Assembly (NCBI RefSeq): GCF_003443995.1
Contig: NZ_QWEY01000001.1
Location: forward strand, 496,001-560,000
Direction: 5' to 3'
Origin: Pseudotabrizicola alkalilacus
GTDB lineage: Bacteria > Pseudomonadota > Alphaproteobacteria > Rhodobacterales > Rhodobacteraceae
DNA: 64,000 nt
In this document: positions 9,022-18,800 of the stretch, in pieces
Numbering within the stretch: position 1 is the stretch's first letter
How the letters are laid out: the number at the start of each line of letters is the position of its first letter
The notes under the pieces: model-generated
The model's database searches: none
What the model saw: only the letters and a program-made list of their open reading frames with translations
What the model was told of the DNA's origin: nothing
Translations under genes and position numbers: made by a program

Positions 9022-10416
9022 TTACTCCATCACATAGCCATAAGAGGTGCTGAAATCCTGCCGCGCCACTTCGCCGGCGGCCCCGCGTGGGGCGTTGGCG
9101 ACAGTGCCGTTCAGGAAAAACTCCCGTTCGGTCGGCAGGCGGACCCGGTCGGTCGGCAAGGCGTAGACATCGCCGCGCGTCGGGGTCACCAGATGCGGGG
9201 TGATGATGATCACCAGTTCGGATTGGTTGCGCTGATAATCGGCGCTGCGGAACAGCGCGCCAAGGATCGGCACATCGCCGATCCACGGCAGCTGGGTGTT
9301 GAGGTTGCGGAAATCGTCCTGCAACAGACCGGCGACGGCAAAGCTTTCGCCATCGCGCATTTCCACGGTGGTCGAGGTTTCGCGGCGTTTGAAGGCGTTG
9401 ATCGAAAAGCCGCCGGATTCGATGGTCACTGTGGTGTCGATCGACGACACGGCGGCGTTGAGCTGCAGGTTGATGATATCGCCATCCACCACGGTCGGGG
9501 TAAAGTTCAGCTCCACCCCAAAGGGTTTGTAGTCGATCACTACGCCGTCAGAGGTCAGCACCGGGATCGGGTATTCGCCGCCGCCCAGAAACCGCGCCTC
9601 TTGCCCCGACAGGGCGGTGAGGTTTGGTTCGGCCAGCGTGCGCACGACCCCTTTGGATTCAAGCGCTTCCAGCAGCACCGCGAATTGCACCGATCCGGCG
9701 GTGAAGCCCAGACCAAGCGCGCCCCGGGTGCCGGGGGCGGTGGTGATCGGGTTGCCGATGGCGTTGTTCCCCGACAGCCAGGTGCCGGTTTCGCCGGCGA
9801 TGCCGATCTTCTTGCCACCCTGAGCCGCCAGCGACACACCCAGATTTTTTGCGACAGACCGCTGCATTTCGGCAAAGCGGACCTTGAGCATCACCTGCTG
9901 GGTGCCGCCGACGCTCATCAGATTGGAGACGCGTTCGGGGGCATAGCGATTGGCCAGATCCAGCGCGCGGTCGAGTTTGGCGGTGGAGGACACGACTCCC
10001 GACAGCACGATGCCGTCATTGGCGGTGCGCACCTCGATCGGCTCACCCGGCAGGATCTGTTGCAGCCGTTCCTTGAATTCAGCGATATCGGGGGTGACAT
10101 GCACGTCGACGTTTGAGATCAGCCGCCCGTCGGGGCCCAGCAGCGTCAGCGTGGTGCGGCCAGGCGTTTTGCCCAGCACATAGATCGACCTGTCAGAGAG
10201 GGTCGAGATGTCGGCGATACCGGGGTTGGCGATGGACAGTTCAGCAAAGGGCGTGTCGCTTTCGACCACCACCGCGCGGTTCATCGGAACTTGGAGCGGT
10301 GCAGAAACGGAGCCCCGCATCACCCGGAGGGTTTCTGCTGACGCGACGCCGCTCAGCGCCGTCGTGGCCAAGGCTGCGGCCATCAGGCCCGCCTTGAAAA
10401 GGATGTTCATGCTCAT
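9022..10416 (-). CDS. cpaC: Outer-membrane secretin CpaC/RcpA
   Basis: 464 residues from the ATG at 10416, chosen because AGGTCAC precedes it; an in-frame ATG seven codons upstream lacks a site. The signal peptide runs 'MSMNILFKAGLMAAALATTA...ASAE'. An N-terminal pilus secretin domain ('VDVHVTPDIAEFKERLQQIL') and a BON-like segment ('IEVRTANDGIVLSGVVSS') lead into the secretin core ('MLKVRFAEMQRSVAKNLG', 'ALSGQEARFLGGGEYPIPV', 'GDVPILGALFRS', 'ELVIIITPHLV'). It forms the outer-membrane channel for the Flp pilus. Confidence 0.96.
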   Translation of the reverse strand: MSMNILFKAGLMAAALATTALSGVASAETLRVMRGSVSAPLQVPMNRAVVVESDTPFAELSIANPGIADISTLSDRSIYVLGKTPGRTTLTLLGPDGRLISNVDVHVTPDIAEFKERLQQILPGEPIEVRTANDGIVLSGVVSSTAKLDRALDLANRYAPERVSNLMSVGGTQQVMLKVRFAEMQRSVAKNLGVSLAAQGGKKIGIAGETGTWLSGNNAIGNPITTAPGTRGALGLGFTAGSVQFAVLLEALESKGVVRTLAEPNLTALSGQEARFLGGGEYPIPVLTSDGVVIDYKPFGVELNFTPTVVDGDIINLQLNAAVSSIDTTVTIESGGFSINAFKRRETSTTVEMRDGESFAVAGLLQDDFRNLNTQLPWIGDVPILGALFRSADYQRNQSELVIIITPHLVTPTRGDVYALPTDRVRLPTEREFFLNGTVANAPRGAAGEVARQDFSTSYGYVME

Positions 10417-10575
10417 GTGACCTGCCCTTTCGATCACGCCTCGTTCCGGGTCTTTTTGCCCGTATTGTCAGAGAACATGCCTGCAAAGCCGTTTTTTTGC
10501 AAGAATCAAACGCTTATTCGCCAAAGCTTATGTGGATAAGTTGCAACAGCCCGCAACAGATCGGCAAAGGCGAGC

Positions 10576-10602
10576 GGGCGGCCACCAGATGCGGTGCCGC
10601 CC
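10576..10602 (-). terminator. Stem-loop after cpaB
   Basis: gggcggccacc (10576-10586) pairs, with one bulged base, with ggtgccgccc (10593-10602). It lies just past the cpaB stop. The minus strand continues without a T-run, so partial termination or message processing is more likely than a full stop. The remaining ~170 bp before cpaC include an AT-richer stretch around 10490-10545 that could hold a secondary promoter. Confidence 0.45.
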
Positions 10603-10618
10603 ATGTCATTTTTCTGCG

Positions 10619-11458
10619 TCAGTTTGTGCAGGGGATCGGCACTTCGACGCGTTCACTGCCGTTGCGCTGAATGATCGTGCAGACCTTTTCAGCCTCGACC
10701 TGCACCACTTCCTGCTTCTGGATGTTCAAAAGCGCGCTGCTGTTCACCTCGATGGTGCCGGTGATCGAGTCATCGCCCGAGCCGACCAGCGACAGCGCCA
10801 GACGGCCAGTGGCCTGCGCCTGCGCCAGACGGGCGACCTGTTCCGGGGTGGCGGCCACGGTCACGGTGCGCGCAACCATCGCGCCGCCCAGAGCGTCAGA
10901 TTGCTGGTCCACCGCGATGATGCGGGTAGAGCTTTCGATCAGGCGGGTCAGTTCGCCGCCGGTGCCGTCCACCGCGCCGGTCCAGTAGACATCAACGCGG
11001 TCGCCGGGCTGTACAAAGCCCGACACGCCCGACGCGACATCGACCTTGATGGCAAAGGCGCGCATGCCCTTGGCAATCTGCCCGGTCAGGCCTGCACCCT
11101 GACCCGGATCGGTGACTTTGGTGGCGAGGATCGGTTCAAACTTGTCCATCTGGCGCAGGATGTAGCGGCTTTCCTTGATTCCGGTCGGAAAGAGCTTTGC
11201 TTCGTCCATGAACACGCCTTCGGGCAGCGAGTTCTGGGGCCAGTAGACGAGTTGCACATCTTCGGGCGTCAGCTCTTCGCCGTAATTCTTGGTCTTGGTG
11301 ACGACATAGACCTGGGTGATGGGGCCAACCTTTTCACGCAGCTGGCGTTCCTGTTCCAGTTGCGTCTGGGTCTGGCCGATATAGCCCTGTGCCATATAGA
11401 CCGCGCTGCCCGCGAGGGCGACACCCGCCACAAGTACCAGTCCGAACATGCCGCGCAT
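10619..11458 (-). CDS. cpaB: Flp pilus assembly protein CpaB/RcpC
   Basis: 279 residues. An N-terminal membrane anchor ('MRGMFGLVLVAGVALAGSAVYMAQ', shown as two pieces: 'MRGMFGLVLVAG' and 'VALAGSAVYMAQ') precedes an SAF-type domain ('VYVVTKTKNYGEELTPEDVQ', 'PTGIKESRYILRQMDKFEPI') and the RcpC domain ('MRAFAIKVDVASGVSGFVQP', 'GDRVDVYWTG'). CpaB acts in the periplasm with the CpaC secretin. Its position between the pilin genes and cpaC is the standard arrangement. Confidence 0.94.
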   Translation of the reverse strand: MRGMFGLVLVAGVALAGSAVYMAQGYIGQTQTQLEQERQLREKVGPITQVYVVTKTKNYGEELTPEDVQLVYWPQNSLPEGVFMDEAKLFPTGIKESRYILRQMDKFEPILATKVTDPGQGAGLTGQIAKGMRAFAIKVDVASGVSGFVQPGDRVDVYWTGAVDGTGGELTRLIESSTRIIAVDQQSDALGGAMVARTVTVAATPEQVARLAQAQATGRLALSLVGSGDDSITGTIEVNSSALLNIQKQEVVQVEAEKVCTIIQRNGSERVEVPIPCTN

Positions 11459-11528
11459 GATTTAACCCTTTTCCACCTGAGGGCGGCGCATCGCGTTGTG
11501 CAACCGCTGCCCGTCGTTTCCGGGTGCC

Positions 11529-11735
11529 TTATGGCCGCACCCTGGCCTCATCGAGATAGGACACCACTGTCACACCCACCGCCTCAAAGATCTGGGGCGT
11601 GAAGAATGTTGCGACCATGATTGCCAGACCGGCCACAGCGGCGGTCAGCACAACCCAGTCAACGGTGATGGCACCTGACTCGTCATTCCAGAATTGGCAG
11701 AGGCGACGGCGGTTTGAGGTCTGATAAAACTTCAT
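11529..11735 (-). CDS. Second Flp-like pilin / pseudopilin
   Basis: 68 residues from the ATG at 11735 ('MKFYQTSNRRR'), with AAGG upstream. 'NDESGAITVDWVVLTAAVAG' matches the Flp core of the neighbouring pilin almost exactly, while the N- and C-terminal parts differ, ending in a charged 'YLDEARVRP'. The expected cleavage is after the Gly of 'ESG|AITVDW', where the usual Glu-Tyr of Flp pilins is Asp-Trp. It could be a minor pilin or a pseudopilin. It lies 70 bp upstream of cpaB. Confidence 0.82.
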   Translation of the reverse strand: MKFYQTSNRRRLCQFWNDESGAITVDWVVLTAAVAGLAIMVATFFTPQIFEAVGVTVVSYLDEARVRP

Positions 11736-11847
11736 GACACTGGCCTTGTTCTGCGTGGTCAGCTGCTGCCGCGGACCCGCCGCATGGTGAATACTCTCTA
11801 CCGGGTACATCTGCGTGCCCGCCTTGGGCTGCCCGCAGATGCGAAGA

Positions 11848-11877
11848 GGGCGCGAGCCGATAGATCGGTCCGCGCCC
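11848..11877 (-). terminator. Stem-loop between the two pilin genes
   Basis: gggcgcg (11848-11854) pairs with cgcgccc (11871-11877) and an inner ccgat/atcgg pair closes around 'ag'. A second dyad, CATCTGCG...CGCAGATG, lies just downstream at about 11807-11840. No T-run is present. Such hairpins behind a major pilin gene usually terminate or protect most of the abundant pilin message while letting some transcription enter the assembly genes. Confidence 0.6.
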
Positions 11878-11912
11878 GCCGTTCTAGTCTGGCAAGGCTG
11901 TTGCCTTAAACC

Positions 11913-12101
11913 TTATGGTGCGGTGCGCTGAGCAGCGGTGGTCAGGTCGGTGGCCAGAACGGCACCAGCGTTGGTGATGCCCGGACGGACAGCGTTGACG
12001 ACGATCAGGCCCAGGCCCACAACGGCGGCGGTCAGAACCACCCAGTCAACAGTCACAGCGCCGGATTCGTCGTTTTTGAAGTTCTGGATCATGTTCAGCA
12101 T
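11913..12101 (-). CDS. flp: Flp/Fap-type major pilin
   Basis: 62 residues from the ATG at 12101, chosen for the GAGAG site 8 bases upstream rather than the ATG at 12119. The sequence is a short basic leader 'MLNMIQNFKNDESG', then 'AVTVDWVVLTAAVVGLGLIV', a hydrophobic helix, and a short soluble tail ending 'TTAAQRTAP'. The leader is expected to be cut by the prepilin peptidase of the same locus. The conserved E+5 and Y+6 of enterobacterial/Pasteurella Flp pilins are D and W here, as in its paralogue. It is the first gene of the tad operon. Confidence 0.9.
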   Translation of the reverse strand: MLNMIQNFKNDESGAVTVDWVVLTAAVVGLGLIVVNAVRPGITNAGAVLATDLTTAAQRTAP

Positions 12102-12471
12102 GGTATATCTCTCTTTCACGTGTTGCTTTGGTTTGTTTCAACCGCTCGGCGTCTTTTTCGGTCTGGCCTCTGTTCCGTTCCGTCTTCCGTTCGGTATGAG
12201 CATGTTTTCACCTTTCACGGTGGCAACTTCTGGGCGGAGATCGGGTGTTTTTCAGACAAATGAAAATATCTGAAGAAAACTTTTAACATACTGAATTGTC
12301 AGAATTTTAGTTTTTAATTTTGTCGGCGAGCGCATGGGCAGGCCCGTCCAGCCCCTGCAATTGCGGCAAATTCGCCAGAATTGGGGGCCGATTTGCGCGG
12401 GTGGATAGCCCAAAGCGCGGATTCGTGCGAAGGTGCAGGCAATAAAAACAACAGACAGGCATCGAGCAGCG
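12102..12471. promoter_or_regulatory. Divergent control region upstream of flp and the transglycosylase gene
   Basis: 370 bp between divergently transcribed genes. The part at 12250-12330 is clearly AT-rich for this genome ('gaaaatatctgaagaaaact', 'ttttagtttttaattttg') and is the best place for the tad operon promoter, which would leave a long 5' leader for flp. No gene is supported. No TTAA-N7-TTAA CtrA box was found. Confidence 0.5.
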
Positions 12472-13356
12472 ATGCGATTCATTGCAGGATTACTGGCCGC
12501 GGGAATCAGTCTTGCGCCCGTTGCGGGTGCGGCTGAGGGGCTGACGGGCGAACGCGACTTCTCGTTCAAGCGGGTCAAGGTCGGCGAAGGCATGGGCAAG
12601 CGCAAGATCGTGCAGATCGACCCGGCCGAGCAGGCCCGGCTGCTGGCGCTGGCCCCCAAGGTGAAACCGCGCGAGCCGACGCCCGAGCCGGATGCGGTGA
12701 CGGCGGTGGCCGGTGCCGTGGCCTCGCCGGGCGCGCTGACGCAGGTGGTGCCGAAATCCTCCAGCTATGACTGGTTCTGGCAGACCGTGCCCACCAGCCG
12801 GGGCGCGGTGGCAGACCGGTTCCCGCTCGCGATGGCCACATTGTCGAAAGGGCCTAAGGGGACCGGCGTGGCCGCGCCCCGGATGCAGCACATGCAGGGT
12901 ATTGCCGAGAAATACGGCAAGCACATCCTTGCGGCCACGATTGGCACCGATGTCTCGCCCGCGCTGGTGCTGGCGGTGATCGGGGTGGAAAGTGCCGGTC
13001 GCGCCGATGCGGTGTCAACGGCGGGCGCGCAAGGGCTGATGCAGCTGATCCCCGCAACGGCGACGCGGTTCGGGGTCACGGATTCGACCGACCCCGCGCA
13101 GAATATCAAGGGCGGGGTGGCCTACCTCAACTGGCTGTTGAAAGAGTTCAACCGCGATCCGTTGATGGTGCTGGCTGCCTATAACGCGGGCGAGGGCGCG
13201 GTGCGGGCCAACGACGGGGTGCCGCCCTATGCCGAGACGCGCGACTATGTGCCAAAGGTGCTGGCGGCCTGGCAGGTCTCACAAGGTCTGTGCCTGACGC
13301 CGCCGGAACTGGTGACGGACCCGTGTGTGTTCAAGGTGATTTCCGCAGGCGGCTGA
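12472..13356 (+). CDS. Lytic transglycosylase (SLT domain)
   Basis: 294 residues from the ATG at 12472, which gives a clean signal peptide 'MRFIAGLLAAGISLAPVAGA'; the upstream ATG at 12433 would put a basic extension before it. A variable linker (residues 25-135) is followed by a Slt-type lysozyme-like domain with catalytic Glu173 in 'VIGVESAGRADAVSTAGAQG', then 'LMQLIPATATRFGV' and 'VLAAYNAGEGAV'. It cleaves peptidoglycan glycan strands in the periplasm. It is divergent from the tad operon, so it could open the wall for pilus assembly, but there is no direct evidence for this. Confidence 0.9.
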   Translation: MRFIAGLLAAGISLAPVAGAAEGLTGERDFSFKRVKVGEGMGKRKIVQIDPAEQARLLALAPKVKPREPTPEPDAVTAVAGAVASPGALTQVVPKSSSYDWFWQTVPTSRGAVADRFPLAMATLSKGPKGTGVAAPRMQHMQGIAEKYGKHILAATIGTDVSPALVLAVIGVESAGRADAVSTAGAQGLMQLIPATATRFGVTDSTDPAQNIKGGVAYLNWLLKEFNRDPLMVLAAYNAGEGAVRANDGVPPYAETRDYVPKVLAAWQVSQGLCLTPPELVTDPCVFKVISAGG

Positions 13357-13383
13357 GGCTGCGGTTGGGGCTGGCGGTGCAAA

Positions 13384-13445
13384 GGGGGGCTTCCGCCCCC
13401 CTCGTCGCTTCGCTCCTCACCCCCCGAGGATATTTAGGGACAGAA
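13384..13445. repeat. Dispersed intergenic element, copy 1 (hairpin plus GAGGATATTT core)
   Basis: A GGGGGGC/GCCCCCC hairpin (13384-13401) is followed by 'gtcgcttcgctc' and 'ccccccgaggatatttagg'. The same layout of GC hairpin, TCG-rich linker and GGAGTATTT-like core recurs near 19440, 24525, 38118, 42790 and 48760. This copy lies between the 3' end of the transglycosylase gene and the convergent acetyltransferase gene, so it probably serves as a shared terminator. Confidence 0.7.
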
Positions 13446-13453
13446 AATGGGCG

Positions 13454-13747
13454 TCAGGTGGCGAAGGCATCGGCCCATTCGGGGTGTTTCCGGCGCTGGG
13501 CGTTTACGAAGGGGCAGAGCGGCACGATCCTGATGCCGCGCGCCCGCACGTCACCCACCATGTATTCGACCAACGCCACGCCCGCGCCGGTGCCGCGCAG
13601 GGCATCGGGCACGCCGGTATGGTCGGCGATGATCAGGGTGGGGGTGGTGACCGAGAAGGTGATCTCGGCCTCCGCCCCATCTTGTGTCAGCACATAGCGG
13701 CCTTTGGAGCCGTGATCCTCGCGGCGGAAGGAGGCGTCAGTTGACAA
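13454..13747 (-). CDS. Small GNAT-like N-acetyltransferase domain protein
   Basis: 97 residues of the small YjdJ-like GNAT group: '[20 protein letters not shown]', then '[20 protein letters not shown]' carrying the RGxG(x)A acetyl-CoA-binding pattern, and '[18 protein letters not shown]'. The start is a TTG at 13747 with GGAGG six bases upstream, overlapping the end of scoB by 11 bases, so it is probably translated from the scoAB message. Substrate unknown. Confidence 0.82.
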   Translation of the reverse strand: MSTDASFRREDHGSKGRYVLTQDGAEAEITFSVTTPTLIIADHTGVPDALRGTGAGVALVEYMVGDVRARGIRIVPLCPFVNAQRRKHPEWADAFAT

Positions 13748-14366
13748 GTGTCGCCTCCGTCGCGGCGCGCAGCTCGGCCTCGGACACGCCCTCGGCCAGT
13801 TCCACCAGCTTCAGCCCGCCGGGCACGACATCAAGCACGCCAAGGTTGGTGATGATGCGGTCCACCACCGCCTTGCCGGTCAGCGGCAGGGTGCAGGCCT
13901 TGAGCACCTTGGACTCGCCGTGTTTCGAGGTGTGGTCCATCACCACCACCACGCGGCCCACCCCGGCCACCAGATCCATCGCGCCGCCCATGCCCTTGAC
14001 CAGCTTGCCCGGGATCATCCAGTTCGCCAGATCGCCGTTTTCGGCCACTTCCATCGCGCCAAGGATCGCCATGGTGATCTTGCCACCCCGGATCATGGCA
14101 AAGGATTGGGCGCTATCGAAAAACGCGGTCTGCGGCAGTTCGGTGATCGTCTGCTTGCCCGCGTTGATCAGGTCGGCATCTTCTTCACCCTCAAACGGGA
14201 ACGGCCCCATGCCCAGCATGCCGTTTTCTGATTGCAGAGTGACGTTGACACCTTCGGGAATGTAGTTCGACACCAGCGTCGGGATGCCGATGCCAAGGTT
14301 GACATACCAGCCATCCTGCAGCTCTTGCGCCGCGCGGGCGGCCATCTGGTTGCGGTCCCATGCCAT
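13737..14366 (-). CDS. scoB: 3-oxoacid (succinyl-CoA:acetoacetate) CoA-transferase subunit B
   Basis: 209 residues, CoA-transferase family I beta subunit. '[18 protein letters not shown]' and the catalytic glutamate motif '[10 protein letters not shown]' (Glu47) are intact, as are '[20 protein letters not shown]' and '[20 protein letters not shown]'. With subunit A it moves CoA from succinyl-CoA to acetoacetate or other 3-oxoacids in ketone-body/PHB turnover. Its ATG shares one base with the scoA stop, giving tight coupling. Confidence 0.95.
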   Translation of the reverse strand: MAWDRNQMAARAAQELQDGWYVNLGIGIPTLVSNYIPEGVNVTLQSENGMLGMGPFPFEGEEDADLINAGKQTITELPQTAFFDSAQSFAMIRGGKITMAILGAMEVAENGDLANWMIPGKLVKGMGGAMDLVAGVGRVVVVMDHTSKHGESKVLKACTLPLTGKAVVDRIITNLGVLDVVPGGLKLVELAEGVSEAELRAATEATLVN

Positions 14367-15070
14367 CAGACGGACTCCTTCTTGCGCACGGTGCGCTGTT
14401 CGATGCGTTTTTCGTGCTGCCCTTGGATGATGCGGTGCACATAGATGCCGGGCAGATGGATGGTGTCGGGGTCAAGTGCGCCGAGCGGCACGATCTCTTC
14501 GACCTCGACCACGCAGATCTTGCCGCAGGTGGCGGCGGGCGGGTTGAAATTGCGGGCGGTCTTGCGAAAGATCAGGTTGCCCGACGGATCGGCCTTCCAC
14601 GCCTTGACGATCGACAGGTCGGCGACGATGCCGCGTTCCATGATGTAATCCTGACCATCAAAGCTCATCACCGGCTTGCCTTCGGCAATCACCGTGCCCA
14701 CCCCGGTTTTTGTGTAAAAACCGGGGATGCCGGCCCCCCCGGCGCGCATCCGTTCGGCCAGCGTGCCCTGTGGGTTGAATTCCAGCTCCAGCTCTCCGCT
14801 CAGGTACTGGCGCATGAATTCGGCGTTTTCACCGACATAGGACGAGATCATCTTTTTGACCTGACGCGTCTCCAGCAACACGCCAAGGCCGAAACCATCA
14901 ACGCCCGCGTTGTTCGACGCGACGGTGAGATTTTTGGTGCCTGCGTCGCGGATCGCGGCGATCAGCAGTTCAGGGATACCACACAGGCCAAACCCCCCCG
15001 CTGCGATGAGCATTCCGTCAAACAGCACCCCGTCGAGTGCCGATCTGGCATCCGGATAGACCTTTTTCAT
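14366..15070 (-). CDS. scoA: 3-oxoacid (succinyl-CoA:acetoacetate) CoA-transferase subunit A
   Basis: 234 residues, alpha subunit. '[20 protein letters not shown]' is the CoA-binding GxGGF-type motif; '[19 protein letters not shown]' and '[16 protein letters not shown]' are standard for ScoA/AtoD. First gene of the scoA-scoB-acetyltransferase cluster. About 145 bp separate it from the tRNA-Leu gene on the other strand, where its promoter must lie. Confidence 0.95.
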   Translation of the reverse strand: MKKVYPDARSALDGVLFDGMLIAAGGFGLCGIPELLIAAIRDAGTKNLTVASNNAGVDGFGLGVLLETRQVKKMISSYVGENAEFMRQYLSGELELEFNPQGTLAERMRAGGAGIPGFYTKTGVGTVIAEGKPVMSFDGQDYIMERGIVADLSIVKAWKADPSGNLIFRKTARNFNPPAATCGKICVVEVEEIVPLGALDPDTIHLPGIYVHRIIQGQHEKRIEQRTVRKKESV

Positions 15071-15216
15071 GCTGACCCTTTCCGCAAAAACATGCTGTCA
15101 TAAAGCGGGGGAACCGGGGCGGTGTCAATTGCCGCAGGGCGGCATTGGGGGCAAGGCGAGCAGAGTCACAGCCCCCCTTTTCCCCGCCGTCTGCTTCGCT
15201 ATGCTGGCGACGCGCT

Positions 15217-15302
15217 GCCCGCGTGGTGAAATGGTAGACACATGAGACTTAAAATCTCCCGATCGCAAGGTCGTGCCGGTTCGAGTCCGGCCGCGGGCAC
15301 CA
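15217..15302 (+). tRNA. tRNA-Leu (anticodon UAA)
   Basis: 86 nt including an encoded CCA. The acceptor stem gcccgcg (15217-15223) pairs with cgcgggc (15292-15298), discriminator A, CCA at 15300-15302. The anticodon stem gagac/aatctc region presents the loop 'cttaaaa' with TAA. A long variable arm (cccgatcgcaaggtcg) marks a class II tRNA. The T-arm is 'ccggttcgagtccgg'. No integrase or duplicated 3' end was seen nearby. Confidence 0.97.
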
Positions 15303-15324
15303 GCTTTTCCTGACCGGGGACGGG

Positions 15325-15789
15325 TCAGATCGGGCTTTCCTTCACCGATTCCATCGCCACATAGGTGGAGGTGCTGGTGACGTGGGGCAGGGCGCTGATG
15401 CGTTCGGCCAACACGCGGCGGTAGGCCTGAATGTCGGCGGTGCGCACCTTGAGCAGGTAATCAAAGCGGCTGGCGATCATGTGGCATTGCTCGACCTCGG
15501 GCACGGTCAGTACCGCCTTGTTGAAGGCCTGCAACGCGGCTTCGCGGGTGTCGGACAGCTTGACCTCGACAAAGGCGACATGGGCCTGACCCATCTTGAT
15601 CGGGTCCAGACCGGCGCGATAGCCGGTGATCACCCCCAACTCTTCGAGCCGTTTCATGCGGGCCTGGGTCGGGCTTTTCGACAGCCCGATCCGGCGCGCG
15701 AGTTCGACGGCACTGATCCGGCCTTCGGACGACAGGATGCGCAGGATGGCGTGGTCGAAACGGTCCAGATCAGGTTGGGCAGTTGACAT
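15325..15789 (-). CDS. putR: Lrp/AsnC-family regulator, probable PutR
   Basis: 154 residues from the ATG at 15789 ('MSTAQPDLDRFDHAILRILS'). An N-terminal AsnC winged helix-turn-helix ('ISAVELARRIGLSKSPTQAR') is followed by the RAM effector-binding domain ('AFVEVKLSDTREAALQAFNK', 'SRFDYLLKVRTADIQAYRRV'). It is divergent from putA across 103 bp. In Rhodobacter and Agrobacterium, PutR is an Lrp-like activator of putA that responds to proline, so this role is a strong inference from context. Confidence 0.92.
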   Translation of the reverse strand: MSTAQPDLDRFDHAILRILSSEGRISAVELARRIGLSKSPTQARMKRLEELGVITGYRAGLDPIKMGQAHVAFVEVKLSDTREAALQAFNKAVLTVPEVEQCHMIASRFDYLLKVRTADIQAYRRVLAERISALPHVTSTSTYVAMESVKESPI

Positions 15790-15892
15790 GGGCAATTCCC
15801 TGATTTGCGGGCAGAATGGCTTTTCGGGGCATGATAATCGGGAGAACAACCTTTGAATAGCGCGGTATCATGGGCCAAACAGGAGATGCCCC

Positions 15893-18800
15893 ATGCCGCA
15901 ACCGCCCCACACCGCCCCCTTTACCATCATCCGCAATGAGGCGCTGCGTGACGAGGCGTCGCTGGTGCAGGCACTGAGTGCCGAAGCAGACCTTTCCTCC
16001 GAGGCGCGGACGGCGATTTCGGCGCAGGGCGCGGATCTGGTGACCCGCATCCGCAAGAGCGCAAAGCCGGGATTGATGGAGGTGTTCCTCGCCGAATATG
16101 GCCTTTCGACCGATGAGGGCATCGCGCTGATGTGTCTGGCCGAGGCGCTGCTGCGGGTGCCGGATGCCGAGACCATGGATGCGCTGATCGAGGACAAGAT
16201 CGCGCCGAGCGACTGGGGGTGGCATCTGGGACGGTCGGCGTCGTCGCTGGTCAATGCCTCCACCTGGGCCCTGATGCTGACCGGCAAGGTGCTGGATGAC
16301 CGTGAGCCGGGCGTGGCGGGGCATTTGCGTGCGGCGGTGAAACGGCTGGGCGAGCCGGTGATCCGGGGGGCTGTGGCCCGCGCGATGAAAGAGATGGGCC
16401 GCAATTTTGTGCTGGGAGAGACGATTGAGCGCGCCATGGACCGTGCGCGCGAGCTGGAGGGCAAGGGGTACAGCTACAGCTATGACATGCTGGGCGAGGC
16501 GGCGCGCACCGAAGGCGACGCCCGGCGCTATCATCTGGCCTATTCAAAGGCGATCACCGCGATTGCCGGCGCGGCCAAGGGCAATGACATCCGCGCCAAT
16601 CCGGGGATTTCGGTCAAGCTGTCGGCGCTGCATCCCCGGTACGAGGTGGCCAAGCGGGCGCGGGTGATGGCGGAACTGGTGCCACGGGTGCGGGCGCTGG
16701 CCGGTCTGGCGCGCGCGGCGGGGCTGGGGTTCAACATCGACGCCGAAGAGGCCGACAGGCTGGAGCTGTCGCTGGAGGTGATCGAGGCGGTGCTGGCGGA
16801 TGCGTCTTTGGCGGGCTGGGATGGCTTTGGCGTTGTGGTGCAGGCCTACGGTCGGCGTGCGGGTCCGGTGATCGACTGGTTGCATGATATCGCCGAGCGG
16901 CTGGACCGAAAGCTGATGGTGCGGTTGGTCAAGGGGGCGTATTGGGATGCCGAGGTCAAACGTGCGCAGGTGCTGGGGCTGGAATCCTTTCCGGTCTTCA
17001 CCCGCAAAGAGGCGACGGACGTGTCCTATATCGCCAATGCCCGCAAGCTGCTGGGGATGACCGACCGGATCTATCCGCAGTTTGCCACCCACAACGCGCA
17101 TACGGTGGCGGCGGTGCTGCATATGGCTGGCGAGATGGGGGTCGATGCGATGGGCTATGAATTCCAGCGGTTGCACGGCATGGGTGAGCGGCTGCATGAC
17201 ATTGTGCTGACCGAACGCGGCACCCGCTGCCGGATTTACGCACCCGTGGGGGCGCATCGTGACCTGTTGGCCTATCTGGTGCGGCGCTTGCTGGAGAACG
17301 GGGCGAACAGCAGCTTCGTCAACCAGATCGTCGATGAGGATGTGCCGCCGCTGCGGGTGGCCGCCTGCCCGCTGACGGCGGTGGAAGGGCTGAGCCTGCC
17401 CAACAAGGCGCTGCTGACCGGGCCGGAGCTGTTCGGCGCGCGGCGCAATGCGCGTGGCTTTGATCTGACGGCAGCGCCTGATTTGGCGGAGATTGAAGCG
17501 GCCCGCGCGCCATTTGCCGACGCGGTGTTTGACGCAGGGCCGATGCTGGCCGGACGCACGGCGGGCGGGCTGCGGCACGAGGTGCTGAACCCCGCGACGG
17601 CCGCGCGGGTGGGCTTTGTCACCGATGCGGCGGCCCCGGATGTGGAAACCGCGCTGCGGCTGGCCGAGCCCTGGGCGGCAGAGGCTGCGGTGCGCGCCGA
17701 GGTGCTGCGCCGAGCGGCGGATCTGTATGAGGGCGAGTTCGGGCCGATCTTTGCGCTCTTGGCGCGTGAGGCTGGGAAGACGCAGGCCGATGCGGTGGCC
17801 GAACTGCGCGAGGCGGTGGATTTCCTGCGCTATTATGCCGACGGGGCCGGGGCGCTGGCGCATCCGGCGCGAGGGGTCTTTGCCTGCATCAGCCCGTGGA
17901 ACTTTCCGCTGGCGATTTTCACCGGGCAGATCGCGGCGGCGCTGGCGGCGGGCAACGCGGTGCTGGCCAAGCCTGCGGAACAGACGCCCTTGATTGCGGC
18001 GTTTGCGGTGGGCTTGCTGCACAAGGCGGGGGTGCCGGTGACGGCGCTGCAATTGCTGCCCGGCGACGGCGCAGTGGGGGCGATGCTGACGCGCGATGCG
18101 CGGGTGGCGGGGGTGGCCTTTACCGGCGGCACCGACACGGCACTCAAGATCCGCGCCAGCATGGCCGACCATCTGGCCCCCGGCGCGCCCTTGATCGCGG
18201 AAACCGGCGGGCTGAATGCGATGGTGGTGGATTCGACCGCTCTGCCGGAACAGGCGGTGCGCGACATTCTGGCGTCAAGCTTTCAGTCGGCGGGCCAGCG
18301 CTGCTCGGCGCTGCGCTGTCTGTATGTGCAGGAAGATATCGCGGCGACCGTGCTGGAGATGCTTTTCGGCGCGATGGACGATCTGGCCTTGGGCGATCCG
18401 TGGGATCTGGCGACCGATGTGGGGCCGGTGATCGACCGCGACGCACAGGCGGGGATTGCGGAGTATGTCGCAAACGCGCGGGCCGAAGGGCGTGTGCTGA
18501 AAGAGATGACAGCACCGCAGGGCGGCACCTTTGTCGCGCCCACGGTGATAAAGGTGCCGGGCATCGCAGCGATGGCGCGCGAGATCTTTGGCCCGGTGCT
18601 GCATGTGGCGACATTCCGGGCGGCAGAGCTGGATCGGGTGATCGCGGCGGTGAATGCCACCGGTTACGGCCTGACCTTCGGGCTGCACACACGGATTGAT
18701 GACCGGGTGCAGCAGATGGTCGGCGCGCTGCGGGTGGGCAATATCTATGTCAACCGCAACCAGATCGGTGCCGTGGTAGGTAGCCAGCCCTTTGGCGGCG

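Noticed and set aside
15217-15302. tRNA-Leu as an integration site for a mobile element
   Set aside because: No integrase, no duplicated tRNA 3' end and no change in gene style on either side.
16544-18172. A 542-codon minus-strand open frame inside putA
   Set aside because: High GC leaves antisense frames open. The translation is His/Arg/Gln-rich with no motif, whereas putA is unambiguous.
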